From: Solirubrobacter sp963736505
GTDB taxonomy: Bacteria; Actinomycetota; Thermoleophilia; Solirubrobacterales; Solirubrobacteraceae
Assembly: GCA_963736505.1 (NCBI GenBank)
Contig: CAVTOZ010000002.1
Span: 248,001 to 312,000, forward strand
Direction of reading: 5' to 3'
Length of the DNA: 64,000 bases
The notes below the pieces were generated by a model. The model did not search any database. It was not told the DNA's origin and was given only the letters and a program-made list of their open reading frames with translations. The translations under genes and the position numbers were made by a program. Position 1 is the stretch's first letter. Each line of letters begins with the position of its first letter. Positions 17,132 to 26,017 of this stretch are shown here, piece after piece.

Positions 17132-19357
17132 GTGTCCAGGTTGCGTCATCCGCTGGGGCTGGCACCGTCGCCGTTCGAGGGCGTGCGCCTCCTCTTCCTC
17201 GTGATCGCCGTCGTCGACGCGGTGGTGACGCTCGGCACCCTCGACGCCGGCTCCGCGCCCGCGCTCGAGCGCGCCGCCGGCTCGCTCGTCGTCGTGTTGC
17301 TGGCCGGCCACTGGGTGCTCGGCTTCCGCCGCGGCAGCTTCCCGCTGTGGGCCGAGCCGCTCGAGGCCGCCGCGCTGTTCGTCATCCTGCGCTACACGCC
17401 GGGCGAGCCGTTCCTGCCGCTCTTCGGCCTCGTCTTCCGCAGCCTCTACGGCGGGCCGCGCACCGCGCTGCTGCGCTACGTGCTGTGGATGCTGATGCTG
17501 ATCGCCGCCCACTGGCACCGCGGCCCCGTCCACGTGCACGGCGACCTCGCCCGGGCGCTCGGCACCGCGCTGGTGCCGACGATCATGCAGGCCCTGGGCG
17601 GCGCGCTGCGCAGCTCGGAGGCCAGCCAGCGGCGCCTGCGCTCACTCGTCCAGAACTCCACCGACGTCATGACCGTCGTCGGCGCCGACCTGCGCGTGCG
17701 CTGGCAGGCGGAGTCGATCCGCGGCGCCCTCGGCCTCGACGCCGGCGCGATCATCGACCGGCCGATCCTCGAGCTCGTGCACCCGGACGACCGCGCCGAG
17801 CTCGACCGCTACTTCGGCGAGGCCGACGCCGCGGGCGAGCACGACTTCACGCGCGTCATGTCGCTGCGGATGCGCCACAGCGACGGCCGCTATAGCCCGT
17901 TCGACGTCGTCGCGTCCGACCGCCGCCACGACGCCAGCGTCGAGGGCTTCGTCCTGAACCTGCGCGACGCGACCGAGCGGGTCGAGCTCGAGCACGAGCT
18001 GCGCGCGCTGGCCGCCCAGCGCGAGCACGACGCCAACCACGACCCGCTGACCGGGCTGGCGAACCGCCGCAAGCTGTTCGGCCGCCTCGAGGCCGCGATC
18101 GCCGAGGCCAAGGCCGGCCGCCTGAAGCTGCCGCTGCTGCTGATCGACCTCGACCACTTCAAGGAGCTCAACGACACGCTCGGCCACCAGGCCGGCGACC
18201 GGCTGCTGCAGGAGATCCGCCCGCGCCTGATGGCCGGCGTCCCCGAGGCCGACCTGATCGCCCGCGTCGGCGGCGACGAGTTCGCGCTGCTGCTCCCGCC
18301 CGGCTCGACCGCCGAGCAGGCCCAGCGCGCCGCCGAGCGCCTGCTGCGCGAGCTCGAGCAGCCGTTCCGCTTCCAGGGCCTGACGCTGCTCGTGCGCGCC
18401 AGCGCCGGCATCGCCGTCTTCCCCGAGCACGGCCGCGACGTCGAGACGCTGATGCAGCGCGCCGACATCGCGATGTACTCGGCCAAGGCCCGCGGGATCG
18501 ACCACGAGGTCTACAGCGCGTCGCGCGACGGCCACTCGCGCGCCCGGCTCGCACTGATCGGCGAGCTGCCGGACGCGATCACCAACGGCCAGATCGTCAC
18601 CTTCTACCAGCCCAAGTTCGACCTCAAGACCGGCGCGATCGCCGGCGCCGAGGCGCTCGTGCGCTGGGATCACCCGCAGTTCGGCCTGCTCGGCCCGGGC
18701 GCGTTCCTGCCGCTCGCCGAGCAGACCGGGCTGATGCGCCCGCTGACGCTGCGCGTGCTCGACGACGCGCTCGGCCAGTGCGCCCGCTGGGCCGCCGAAG
18801 GGCTCGACATGACCGTGTCGGTCAACCTCAGCGCGCCGAACCTGCTCGACCTCGGGCTTCCCGGCGACGTCGCCGCGCTGCTGGACAAGCGCGGCGTCGA
18901 CCCGACCCGGCTCGTGCTCGAGATCACCGAGACGATCGTCGCCGCCGACCCGGTCCGCGTGATCGAGATCATGCACGAGATCGGCAAGCTCGGCGTCGCT
19001 CTCTCGCTCGACGACTTCGGCACCGGCTCGTCCTCGTTCGCCTACCTGCGCGAGCTGCCGGTGCAGGAGCTCAAGATCGACAAGTCCTTCATCCTCGGCA
19101 TGGACGGCGACGCCCAGGCCGCCACGATCGTGCAGACGATCGTCGAGCTCTCGCGCAACCTCGGGCTGCGATCCGTGGGCGAGGGGATCGAGACCGAGGA
19201 GGCGCGCGACCTGCTCCACTCCTGCGGCTGCGACTACGGCCAGGGCTTCCTGCTGGCGCGCCCGATGGCGCCCGACGCGATCGTCGAGCTGGCGCTGGAG
19301 CGCCGGCGCGAGCTGCGCAAGATCACGCGCCGCGTCACATCCGCTCCGGCGCGCTGA
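17132..19357 (+). CDS. membrane PAS-GGDEF-EAL cyclic-di-GMP enzyme
   Basis: 741 aa, GTG start. Residues 18-165 hold several hydrophobic helices (LLFLVIAVVDAVVTLG, LVVVLLAGHWVLGF, YVLWMLMLIAAHW). A PAS domain follows (about 175-290). GGDEF: DPLTGLANRR, LIDLDHFKELNDTLGH, intact RVGGDEFALL. EAL: YQPKFDLKTG, AEALVRW, VSVNLSAPNL, EITETIV, DDFGTGSSS, KIDKSFI and EGIETEE, all catalytic and metal residues present. Both synthesis and breakdown of c-di-GMP are possible. Its last 23 bases overlap the convergent argS end. Confidence 0.93.
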   Translation: MSRLRHPLGLAPSPFEGVRLLFLVIAVVDAVVTLGTLDAGSAPALERAAGSLVVVLLAGHWVLGFRRGSFPLWAEPLEAAALFVILRYTPGEPFLPLFGLVFRSLYGGPRTALLRYVLWMLMLIAAHWHRGPVHVHGDLARALGTALVPTIMQALGGALRSSEASQRRLRSLVQNSTDVMTVVGADLRVRWQAESIRGALGLDAGAIIDRPILELVHPDDRAELDRYFGEADAAGEHDFTRVMSLRMRHSDGRYSPFDVVASDRRHDASVEGFVLNLRDATERVELEHELRALAAQREHDANHDPLTGLANRRKLFGRLEAAIAEAKAGRLKLPLLLIDLDHFKELNDTLGHQAGDRLLQEIRPRLMAGVPEADLIARVGGDEFALLLPPGSTAEQAQRAAERLLRELEQPFRFQGLTLLVRASAGIAVFPEHGRDVETLMQRADIAMYSAKARGIDHEVYSASRDGHSRARLALIGELPDAITNGQIVTFYQPKFDLKTGAIAGAEALVRWDHPQFGLLGPGAFLPLAEQTGLMRPLTLRVLDDALGQCARWAAEGLDMTVSVNLSAPNLLDLGLPGDVAALLDKRGVDPTRLVLEITETIVAADPVRVIEIMHEIGKLGVALSLDDFGTGSSSFAYLRELPVQELKIDKSFILGMDGDAQAATIVQTIVELSRNLGLRSVGEGIETEEARDLLHSCGCDYGQGFLLARPMAPDAIVELALERRRELRKITRRVTSAPAR

Positions 19358-20993
19358 TCCCCAGCAGGTCGAGGCCCGTGCGCAGCGTGCGCGCGGTCAG
19401 CTCGGTGAGCCCGAGCCGCGACGGGTCGCCGAGGATCGGGCACGCCTCGTAGAACGTCGTGAAGTCGCTCGCGAGCTCGTACAGGTAGCCGCACATGCGA
19501 TGCGGCTCCAGGCGCGCGACGACCTCGTCGACGGCGTCGGAGAAGCCGGCGAGGCGCAGGACGAGCGCGCGCTCGGCCGGTTCGGCGAGCTGCGTCACCG
19601 CACGCTCCGGGCCGCCCTGCGCGAGCACGTTGGCGGCCCGCACGTACGCGTACTGCACGTACGGCGCGGTGTTGCCGCGCAGCGCCAGCATGCGGTCGAA
19701 GCTGAAGACGTAGTCGTTCTGGCGCCCGGAGGACAGGTCGGCCCACTTGACGGCGCCGATGCCGATCGTCCGGGCGAGGCCGGGGTCCTCGATGCCGCGC
19801 TCGGCGAGGATCGCCTGCGCCCTGACCACGGCCTCCTCGAGCAGGCCGGCGAGCGCGACGGTGCCGCCGTCGCGCGTGCGGTACGGCCGCTTGTCCTCCC
19901 CCAGCACGGTGCCGAACGGCACGTGCTCGAGCCGCACACCGCCGGTCCAGCCGGCGCGCTCGGAGACCTCGAAGACGATCGCGAAGTGCTGCGCCTGGCG
20001 GGCGTCGGTGACGTAGACGAGGCGATCGCCGCCGAGGTCGGAGATCGAGTGCCGCAGCGTCGCGAAGTCGGTCGCCGCGTAGCCGTAGCCGCCGTCGGAC
20101 TTGCGCACGACGAGCACGGCGGGATCGCCGCCCTTGCCCTTGATGCGCTCGGACGCGACGATCACGGCGCCCTGGTCGGTGTAGGCGACGCCCGCGGCCT
20201 CGAGCGCGTCGACGGTCGGCCCCAGGAGGTCGTTGTAGAAGCTCTCGCCGCGGATGTCGGCGTCGGTCAGCGTCACGCCGAGCGCGGCGTAGACCTCGTC
20301 GATGTGCGCGATCGAGACGTCGACGAGCCCCTGCCACAGCTGCGTGGTGCGCGGCTCGTGGGCCTGCAGCGCGACGACGCGCTCGCGCGCCCGCACGGCG
20401 AACGCGGGGTCGTCATCGTAGTGGCGCTTGGACTCGCGATAGAGGTCGCCGAGCTCGTCGAACCCGGTCAAGTGCTCCTGGCCGGTCTCGACCATCTGCT
20501 CGACGAGCATGCCGAACTGGGTGCCCCAGTCGCCGAGGTGGTTCTGGCGGATCACGCGGTGGCCGGCGAACTCGAGCGTGCGCGCGAGCGCGTCGCCGAT
20601 CGCCGTCGAGCGCAGGTGGCCGACGTGCAGCTCCTTCGCGACGTTCGGCGACGAGTAGTCGATCACCACCGTGTCCGGCGCGGCGGTCGCTTCGGCGAGG
20701 TCGCCCGCCAGCGTCTCGGTCGCCCAGCGCGCGAGCGCGGGCGCCGCGACGGTCAGGTTGACGAAGCCCGGGCCGGCGACCTCGGCGCCCGCGATCGCGT
20801 CGTCGTGGAGCGCGTCCGCGACGCGCTGCGCGATCGCGCGCGGCGGCTCGCCCAGGCGCTTGGCGAGCCCCATCGCAAAGTTGGCCTGGTAGTCGGCCTG
20901 CGCCGACGGCATCACGAGCGGATCCGCGGCTGGCAGCCCGGCGCGCGCGAGTGCGGCCTCGACGGCCGCCGCGATCCGCTCGCGCGGCGTCAC
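19335..20993 (-). CDS. argS: arginyl-tRNA synthetase
   Basis: 552 aa, GTG start. Class I synthetase: N-terminal Add1-like domain (about 1-80), VDYSSPN-type entry (VIDYSSPNVAKELHVGHLRSTAIGD, with HVGH as the HIGH motif), ArgRS-specific QNHLGDWGTQFGML, and the C-terminal anticodon-binding region (DRMLALRGNTAPYVQYAYVRAANVL). The KMSKS lysine lies in SSGRQNDYVF-type sequence, as in many ArgRS that lack canonical KMSKS. The start overlaps the preceding stop as GTGA. Charges tRNA-Arg in the cytoplasm and is essential. Confidence 0.96.
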   Translation of the reverse strand: MTPRERIAAAVEAALARAGLPAADPLVMPSAQADYQANFAMGLAKRLGEPPRAIAQRVADALHDDAIAGAEVAGPGFVNLTVAAPALARWATETLAGDLAEATAAPDTVVIDYSSPNVAKELHVGHLRSTAIGDALARTLEFAGHRVIRQNHLGDWGTQFGMLVEQMVETGQEHLTGFDELGDLYRESKRHYDDDPAFAVRARERVVALQAHEPRTTQLWQGLVDVSIAHIDEVYAALGVTLTDADIRGESFYNDLLGPTVDALEAAGVAYTDQGAVIVASERIKGKGGDPAVLVVRKSDGGYGYAATDFATLRHSISDLGGDRLVYVTDARQAQHFAIVFEVSERAGWTGGVRLEHVPFGTVLGEDKRPYRTRDGGTVALAGLLEEAVVRAQAILAERGIEDPGLARTIGIGAVKWADLSSGRQNDYVFSFDRMLALRGNTAPYVQYAYVRAANVLAQGGPERAVTQLAEPAERALVLRLAGFSDAVDEVVARLEPHRMCGYLYELASDFTTFYEACPILGDPSRLGLTELTARTLRTGLDLLGISAPERM

Positions 20994-21466
20994 GGCTTGG
21001 TGATCATCAGGAACATCGCGATCACGATCAGCACGCCGGTGACCGTGCCGAACACGCCTTCGCGGCGGACGGCCGCGAGATAGTCCTGCGACAGCTCGCC
21101 GCCGTCGGCGAGCTCCTTGGTGACCTGGTCGAAGAGCTTGCGGTCGGTCGGGATGAAGTAGCCGCCGAGCAGGCCGCCGAGGATGATCACGATCAGGAAC
21201 GTGAGGCTGATCCACGCGTCGCCGAAGCTCCAGTTGCCCTCGCTCACCTGGTAGAAGCCGGTGATCAGGATCACGACCAGCGCGGGCGTCGCGAGCCGCT
21301 GGTTGATGAACAGCTGCAGCTTGTGGACGTACGGCAGGTGCCGCTTGTCGAGCTTCATCGCGACCGGGAAGGTGACGGCCTCGGCGAACGTGGCACCGAA
21401 GCCGACCAGCGCGGCGGTGACGTGGATCCAGACGGAGATGGACAGCGCGGTTATCGACGCGAGCAT
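20990..21466 (-). CDS. four-helix integral membrane protein, DUF2269-like
   Basis: 158 aa. Four hydrophobic segments: SVWIHVTAALVGFGATFAEA, LATPALVVILITGFY, ISLTFLIVIILGGLLGGYF and VFGTVTGVLIVIAMFLMI. The His in the first helix and overall layout match DUF2269-type predicted membrane proteins. Function unknown. It is coupled to argS by GTGA and begins 5 bases after the phosphoesterase stop. Confidence 0.75.
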   Translation of the reverse strand: MLASITALSISVWIHVTAALVGFGATFAEAVTFPVAMKLDKRHLPYVHKLQLFINQRLATPALVVILITGFYQVSEGNWSFGDAWISLTFLIVIILGGLLGGYFIPTDRKLFDQVTKELADGGELSQDYLAAVRREGVFGTVTGVLIVIAMFLMITKP

Positions 21467-21471
21467 GGGCC

Positions 21472-22902
21472 TCAGTTCAGCACGATCGTGAAGTCGTCCT
21501 CCACCGGCGGGTCGTGCTCGGCCTCGCGGCAGCCGCTGACGCCGAAGCAGCGCACGCGCAGCGCGTCGCCGGTGACGTCGAGCCGCAGGAACGACTTGAA
21601 CATCGGCGGATCGTTCCAGTCGAAGGCCTCCGACACGAAGCGCTGGAAGCCCTTGCCAGCGGGCAGCGGCTGGATCGCGGTGCCCGCCGCCCGCGCGCGG
21701 CGCGAGAGCGCGACCGGCTTGCCGGGGCGCGTCGTGTCGAGCCCGAGCTGGCGCGCCATGTAGGAGGAGGCCTCCTCGGGCGCGAGCTTGAGCCACTTCA
21801 TGTGCAGGCGCTTCGCGTACAGGTCCGAGTAGCGCGCCAGCGAGTCGCCGCGCAGCGGGTAGCAGCGGAAGTCGGCCTCCGTGACGCCCGGGAGGTCGAT
21901 CTTCGGGATCTGGTGCGTCGCGTGCATGAACGCGCCGCCGCCGCCGGACACGATGTACTCGATCGTGCGCCCGTCGCCGAGCTTGACGGGGTAGCGCTGG
22001 TAGTTGTGGATGTCGCCGCCGATCGCGGCGACGTAGTTGGCGGCGGGGTCGCGCACGACCTCGTCGACCTCGAGCTGCTTGTGCTCGCCGTCGACGTAGA
22101 TCGGCTTGCCGGTCAGCAGGATCTTCGGGCGCGGGTCCTCGAGCGAGACGCGCCGCAGCCAGGCGGCCTGCTCGGCGTCGATCGTGCCCTGGATGCCGGT
22201 GTCGATCGTGACGATCCGCAGCGGGCCCGCGTCGATCGCGATGTACGGCCCCGGCTGGGCGTGCGGCTCGCGGCCGCCGCGCATCTCGGCGAGCACGTCG
22301 TCGGAGGGCCGCGGCGAGTGGCGCCAGGTGCGCTCGGCGATCCAGCGCCGCACGCCGGTGCCGAAGTCCAGCGGCGCGTCGGGCTCGTCGATCCCGCAGA
22401 TGTGGTGCATGAAGCCGTGCAGGCCGTCGTACCAGTCGTGGTTGCCGGGCACGCCGTAGATCGGCACGCGCAGGTTGCGGTACGGGTGGTAGAAGCGCTC
22501 GCCGTAGTCGGAGATGTCGCCGGTCGGGTAGATCAGGTCGCTGCAGATGACGGCGAAGTCGATTCCGTCCGCCTGGGACAGCAGCCCGGGGACGACGGCG
22601 TACTGCGAGTCGTCGCCCTCGCCGGGGTCGCCGACGACGAGGAAGCTGACGTCGCCGCCCGCCCGCTTGACGATGAAGTCGTTGTCGTCGCGCTCGCGCG
22701 CGAGCCGCGCCCAGCGCATGCGCGCGGCGTCGACCGGGTCGTGGAAGCGGCGCGCGATCACGTCGTTGCGCGAGCGCCACAGCGTCGCCGGACGCAGCCA
22801 CGACAGCGGCTTGGCGTCCGGGGGCACGTCGTCCTTCCAGGCGCCGCAGCCGGAGCACTGCCAGCCGGCGCCGGACGCCGACGTCCGAGATGAGGGTGCC
22901 AT
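21472..22902 (-). CDS. calcineurin-like metallophosphoesterase
   Basis: 476 aa. After an N-terminal CxxC segment (CSGCGAW) come dimetal motifs: VGDPGEGDDS, CSDLIYPTGD, GVPGNHDWYDG, and late GGDIHNYQRYPV plus GGGGAFMHATH. These give the Asp/His/Asn ligands of the family. No signal peptide is seen. The substrate is unknown. First of a likely three-gene unit with the membrane protein and argS. Confidence 0.87.
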   Translation of the reverse strand: MAPSSRTSASGAGWQCSGCGAWKDDVPPDAKPLSWLRPATLWRSRNDVIARRFHDPVDAARMRWARLARERDDNDFIVKRAGGDVSFLVVGDPGEGDDSQYAVVPGLLSQADGIDFAVICSDLIYPTGDISDYGERFYHPYRNLRVPIYGVPGNHDWYDGLHGFMHHICGIDEPDAPLDFGTGVRRWIAERTWRHSPRPSDDVLAEMRGGREPHAQPGPYIAIDAGPLRIVTIDTGIQGTIDAEQAAWLRRVSLEDPRPKILLTGKPIYVDGEHKQLEVDEVVRDPAANYVAAIGGDIHNYQRYPVKLGDGRTIEYIVSGGGGAFMHATHQIPKIDLPGVTEADFRCYPLRGDSLARYSDLYAKRLHMKWLKLAPEEASSYMARQLGLDTTRPGKPVALSRRARAAGTAIQPLPAGKGFQRFVSEAFDWNDPPMFKSFLRLDVTGDALRVRCFGVSGCREAEHDPPVEDDFTIVLN

Positions 22903-22911
22903 TAGAGGACC

Positions 22912-23844
22912 CTACGGGATCAGCACGGTCTTGCCGATCGTGGCGCGGGCCTCGATCGCGGCGTGCGCGGCGGCGGCCTCGGCGAGCGGGAAGCGCTGGC
23001 CGACCGCGGGCACCAGACGGCCTTCGGCGGCGGCCGCGAGCGCCGCGGTCTCGAGCTCGCGCAGGCCGCCGGGGCGCCCGAGCATGCGCGGGCCGACGGC
23101 GGCGTCGGCGCGGATGCCGAGCCGGAGCAGGTCGCCGGACGTGATCTCGGTCGGGCTGCCGGACGCGAAGCCGAACAGGACGATGCGGCCGCCGGGCCTC
23201 AGCGTCTCCAGCGCGGCGCGGCCGAGCGCGCCGCCGACGCCGTCGAGCACGACGGTGACGCCGTGCTCGCGCAGCGGCTCCGACCAGCCGGGCCGCGAGT
23301 AGTCGACCGCGACATCCGCGGCCAGGCGCGCGACCTTCGCGTCGCCGCCGGCGGCGCCGATCGAGATCGCGCCGGCGTTGCGCGCGCCCTGCAACAGCAG
23401 CGTGCCGAGGCCTCCGGCCGCGGCCAGCACGAGGACGACGTCGTCGGCCCCGAGCTCGGCGACCTCGAGGATGCCGACCGCCGTGCGGCCGGTGCCGATC
23501 GCCGCGACGGCGACGTCGGCTCCGAGGCCCTCCGGGATGTCGTGCAGCGCCGTCTCGGCCGTCACCGCCAGCTCGGCGTAGCCGCCGCTGGCCATGCCGA
23601 GGTGCGCGACCACGCGGCGCCCGTCGCCGAGCGTGCCGGCGACCTCGCGGCCCGGGACCATCGGCAGCGCGGGCAGCGGGAACGGGCCGCCCGCCCGGCC
23701 GGCGCGGATGCTCGTGTCGATCAGGTGCACGCCGGCGGCCTCGACCGCGATCCGCACCTGCCCCGCTCCCGGCGCCGGGTCGGGCACCTCCTCGTAGCGG
23801 AGGTTCTCGGCCGGGCCGAACTCGTGCAGCCGGATCGCATACAT
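22912..23844 (-). CDS. zinc-free MDR-family quinone/alkenal oxidoreductase
   Basis: 310 aa, typical of NADPH:quinone reductases. RLHEFGPAENLRYEEVPDP and PMVPGREVAGTL mark the GroES-like part, AAAGGLGTLLLQGARNAG the NADP-binding turn, and RFPLAEAAAAHAAIEARATIGKTVLIP the conserved C-terminus. Structural zinc cysteines are absent. ATG lies 6 bases after TAGGCT (23856-23851), and that box overlaps the upstream CYTH gene's stop codon. Confidence 0.9.
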   Translation of the reverse strand: MYAIRLHEFGPAENLRYEEVPDPAPGAGQVRIAVEAAGVHLIDTSIRAGRAGGPFPLPALPMVPGREVAGTLGDGRRVVAHLGMASGGYAELAVTAETALHDIPEGLGADVAVAAIGTGRTAVGILEVAELGADDVVLVLAAAGGLGTLLLQGARNAGAISIGAAGGDAKVARLAADVAVDYSRPGWSEPLREHGVTVVLDGVGGALGRAALETLRPGGRIVLFGFASGSPTEITSGDLLRLGIRADAAVGPRMLGRPGGLRELETAALAAAAEGRLVPAVGQRFPLAEAAAAHAAIEARATIGKTVLIP

Positions 23845-23853
23845 GGACCGAGC

Positions 23854-24318
23854 CTAGGCAGGCAGGCCGGAAACGGCGAGCGCGCGGTTCGCGTAGCGCT
23901 TGTCGCCGGTGACCTCGGTCCCGAGCCAGTCCGGCGTGTCGAACGCGGCGCTCGCCGGTTCGTCGGCGAACTCGACCTCGGCCGTCACGAGGCCGTCGAG
24001 GGCGCCCTCGTAGAGGTCGACCTCGGCGGTCAGCCCGCCGTCGAGCGGCACCTCGTAGCGGGTCTTGACCACGCGCCGGCCGTCGGTGAGCGGCCACAGC
24101 GCGTCGAAGCGCTCCGGCTCGAGCTCCCACTCCTCCTCGGTGCGCACGAGGCCGGAGCCGGCCTTGAGCGTGAGGATGCGCTTGTCCGCCTTGCGGCGCA
24201 CGCGCAGCTCGGTGCCGTTGTCGTCGATCGCGACGTAGCCCTGCTCGATCCGGGCGTGCGGGTGCTCGCCGAGCCCGGGCGGGGGCCCGGGAAGGACGAA
24301 CTTGCGCTCGATCTCCAC
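23854..24318 (-). CDS. CYTH domain protein (triphosphatase-type)
   Basis: 154 aa, GTG start. N-terminal EIERKF signature, then QGYVAIDD, ELRVRRKADKRILTLK, TRYEVPLDGGLTAEVDLYEGALDGLVTAEVEF: alternating charged residues of the triphosphate tunnel. Members hydrolyse inorganic triphosphate or act on adenylate/thiamine triphosphates. TAGCCT is 7 bases before the GTG, so it may be leaderless. Confidence 0.9.
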   Translation of the reverse strand: MEIERKFVLPGPPPGLGEHPHARIEQGYVAIDDNGTELRVRRKADKRILTLKAGSGLVRTEEEWELEPERFDALWPLTDGRRVVKTRYEVPLDGGLTAEVDLYEGALDGLVTAEVEFADEPASAAFDTPDWLGTEVTGDKRYANRALAVSGLPA

Positions 24319-24323
24319 GCCGC

Positions 24324-24743
24324 TCAGGCTACGCGCAGCCGCTCGGCGACGTAGTCCGGCAGCCGCGAGGCGCGGCCGGCGTCGTAGTCGTAGCCCACGA
24401 GCGTGCCCCAGCCTTCGGCCACGAGCCGCCCGTCGCCATCGCAGACGATCTTGAAGCCGATCCGCACGCTGGAGCGCTCGAGCGCCTCGACGCGCACGTG
24501 CGTGCGCAGCCGGTCCTCGTAGAAGCCGGGCGAGCGGAAGCGCACGTGCGTCTCGGCGAAGATCATCCCGAACACGTTGTCCTCGCGCCCGAGCGGGTCG
24601 AGCTCGGGGAACAGCTCGCGCATGTACGCCACGCGCGCGCTCTCGAAGAACTGGTGCACCGCGACGTTGTTGAGGTGGCGGTTGGTGTCGAGGTCGCCGT
24701 AGCGGACGCGGTCGAGGAACGAGTACGGCCAGTCGTCGGTCAC
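24324..24743 (-). CDS. acyl-CoA thioesterase, hot-dog fold
   Basis: 139 aa, GTG start. RVRYGDLDTNRHLNNVAVHQFFESARVAYM is the 4HBT signature with the active-site Asp and Asn/His; FRSPGFYEDRLRTHVRVEAL follows. Likely cleaves acyl-CoA in the cytoplasm. TAGCCT lies 7 bases before the start. Divergent from the ImmA/IrrE gene only 20 bases away. Confidence 0.88.
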   Translation of the reverse strand: MTDDWPYSFLDRVRYGDLDTNRHLNNVAVHQFFESARVAYMRELFPELDPLGREDNVFGMIFAETHVRFRSPGFYEDRLRTHVRVEALERSSVRIGFKIVCDGDGRLVAEGWGTLVGYDYDAGRASRLPDYVAERLRVA

Positions 24744-24763
24744 CGCTGGCAGGCTACGGGGAC
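24744..24763. promoter_or_regulatory. 20-bp divergent promoter gap
   Basis: The thioesterase (minus) and ImmA/IrrE (plus) start codons are separated by 20 bases. The minus -10 box TAGCCT occupies 24756-24751, and its plus-strand face AGGCTA sits 7 bases before the plus GTG. Both transcripts would begin at or next to their start codons and compete for this site. Confidence 0.5.
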
Positions 24764-25459
24764 GTGCCCGGCAAGGACACCAACATCGGCGCCAAGCGGG
24801 CGCGCGACACGCGCGCGGCGCTCGGCCTGCCGGCGGACGCGCCGCTCGACGTGCTCGCGCTCGTGGAGGAGGTCGCGGCGGTGCCGGTGATCGTCGCGTC
24901 GCTGCCGGAGGACGTCGCGGGCTGCTGCTTCCGCTCCGGCGCCGCCGCCGTGCTGTGGGTCAACGGCGACCAGCCGTTCGTGCGCCAGCGGTTCACGCTC
25001 GCGCACGAGCTCGGGCACGTGCGCATGGGGCACGCGGTCGAGATGAACGTGGACAAGGTGTCGGTGCTGGCGGGCGAGACGCACGACCCGCGCGAGGTGC
25101 AGGCGAACGCGTTCGCGGCCGAGCTGCTCGCGCCGCGGGCCGGCGTGGCCGCGCTCGTGGACGGCGAGCCGGGGCTGGAGACGGTCGTCGATGTCGCCGC
25201 GCGCTTCGGCATCTCCGCGCTGGCGGCGCTCTACCGGCTCAACACGCTCGGGCTCACGCGCCGCGTCGAGCGGCTGCGGCGCGAGCTCGACGAGGGCCTG
25301 GCGGCGCACTTCGAGCGGCCGGCGTACGAGGACGGGCTCTCGCGCATCGGCACGCTGCCGCGGCTCTCGCCGGCGCTGGCCGGCTCGCGGCTGGCGGCGA
25401 TGCTCGACGGGTCGGCGCCGGGTCCCGGTCTCCTAGGCCTCCGGGCCGCCGAGGAATAG
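24764..25459 (+). CDS. ImmA/IrrE-family metallopeptidase
   Basis: 231 aa, GTG start. VRQRFTLAHELGHVRMGH holds the HExxH zinc motif, followed by EVQANAFAAELLAP with the downstream Glu. Relatives cleave HTH repressors (ImmR, DdrO) in response to stress. The N-terminus (RARDTRAALGLPADAPLDVLALVEEV) is the usual lead-in. The 3' end overlaps by 27 bases the convergent gene for an HTH protein that could be its target. Confidence 0.9.
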   Translation: MPGKDTNIGAKRARDTRAALGLPADAPLDVLALVEEVAAVPVIVASLPEDVAGCCFRSGAAAVLWVNGDQPFVRQRFTLAHELGHVRMGHAVEMNVDKVSVLAGETHDPREVQANAFAAELLAPRAGVAALVDGEPGLETVVDVAARFGISALAALYRLNTLGLTRRVERLRRELDEGLAAHFERPAYEDGLSRIGTLPRLSPALAGSRLAAMLDGSAPGPGLLGLRAAEE

Positions 25460-26017
25460 GCGGTCGAGCGCGTCCAGCGGCGGCGGCGCGGGCTCCAGCG
25501 CCGCGCGCGACAGCGCCTCGAACTCGTGCGCGAGCGACTCGCCGGCGCCGCGGAAGAGCATCGCGGGGGCGGGTGCCGCGGGCTGCAGCGGCTGTCCGAG
25601 GGCGGTGGCGAGGACGGCCAGCAGGCGGCGCGAGAGGCGCGTCTCGTCGAGCTCGCCGTGCTCCAGCCGGGCCAGGTAGACGACCGTGCGCTCCTGCTGT
25701 CCCGCGAGGCCGAAGGCGCTGACGACGCGCTGGGCGAGCTCGTCGAGCCCGAGGCCGGCGCGGCGGCGCAGCGCGAGCAGCGCGCCGGGCTCGCGCCTGG
25801 TCTCGGCCAATGCGGCGCGCAGGCGCGGGTCGGCCCGGATCGTCTCGCGCGCGGCGGCCGGGTAGGCGGGCGCGGGCGCGACGGTGAGCCACTCCGCGAG
25901 GCGCTCCGCAAGGCCGTCGCGCTCGGCGGCGGGCACGCGCTCCAGGTAGGCGTCGACGTCCGGCCGGCGGCCGGCGTTCCACGCGTCGATGTAGTCGCTG
26001 AGGACCTGGTCGATCAT
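25433..26017 (-). CDS. HTH regulator with sigma-linked N-terminal domain
   Basis: 194 aa. The N-terminal 60 residues (LSDYIDAWNAGRRPDVDAYL, AAERDGLAERLAEWL) resemble the helical part found next to some sigma factors. Residues 85-150 (LLALRRRAGLGLDELAQRVV, ERTVVYLARLEHGEL) look like an XRE-type HTH with a stretched middle. The start overlaps the sigma factor stop (ATGA), so the two proteins are co-made; an anti-sigma or co-regulator role and cleavage by the convergent ImmA/IrrE peptidase are inferences. Confidence 0.65.
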   Translation of the reverse strand: MIDQVLSDYIDAWNAGRRPDVDAYLERVPAAERDGLAERLAEWLTVAPAPAYPAAARETIRADPRLRAALAETRREPGALLALRRRAGLGLDELAQRVVSAFGLAGQQERTVVYLARLEHGELDETRLSRRLLAVLATALGQPLQPAAPAPAMLFRGAGESLAHEFEALSRAALEPAPPPLDALDRLFLGGPEA

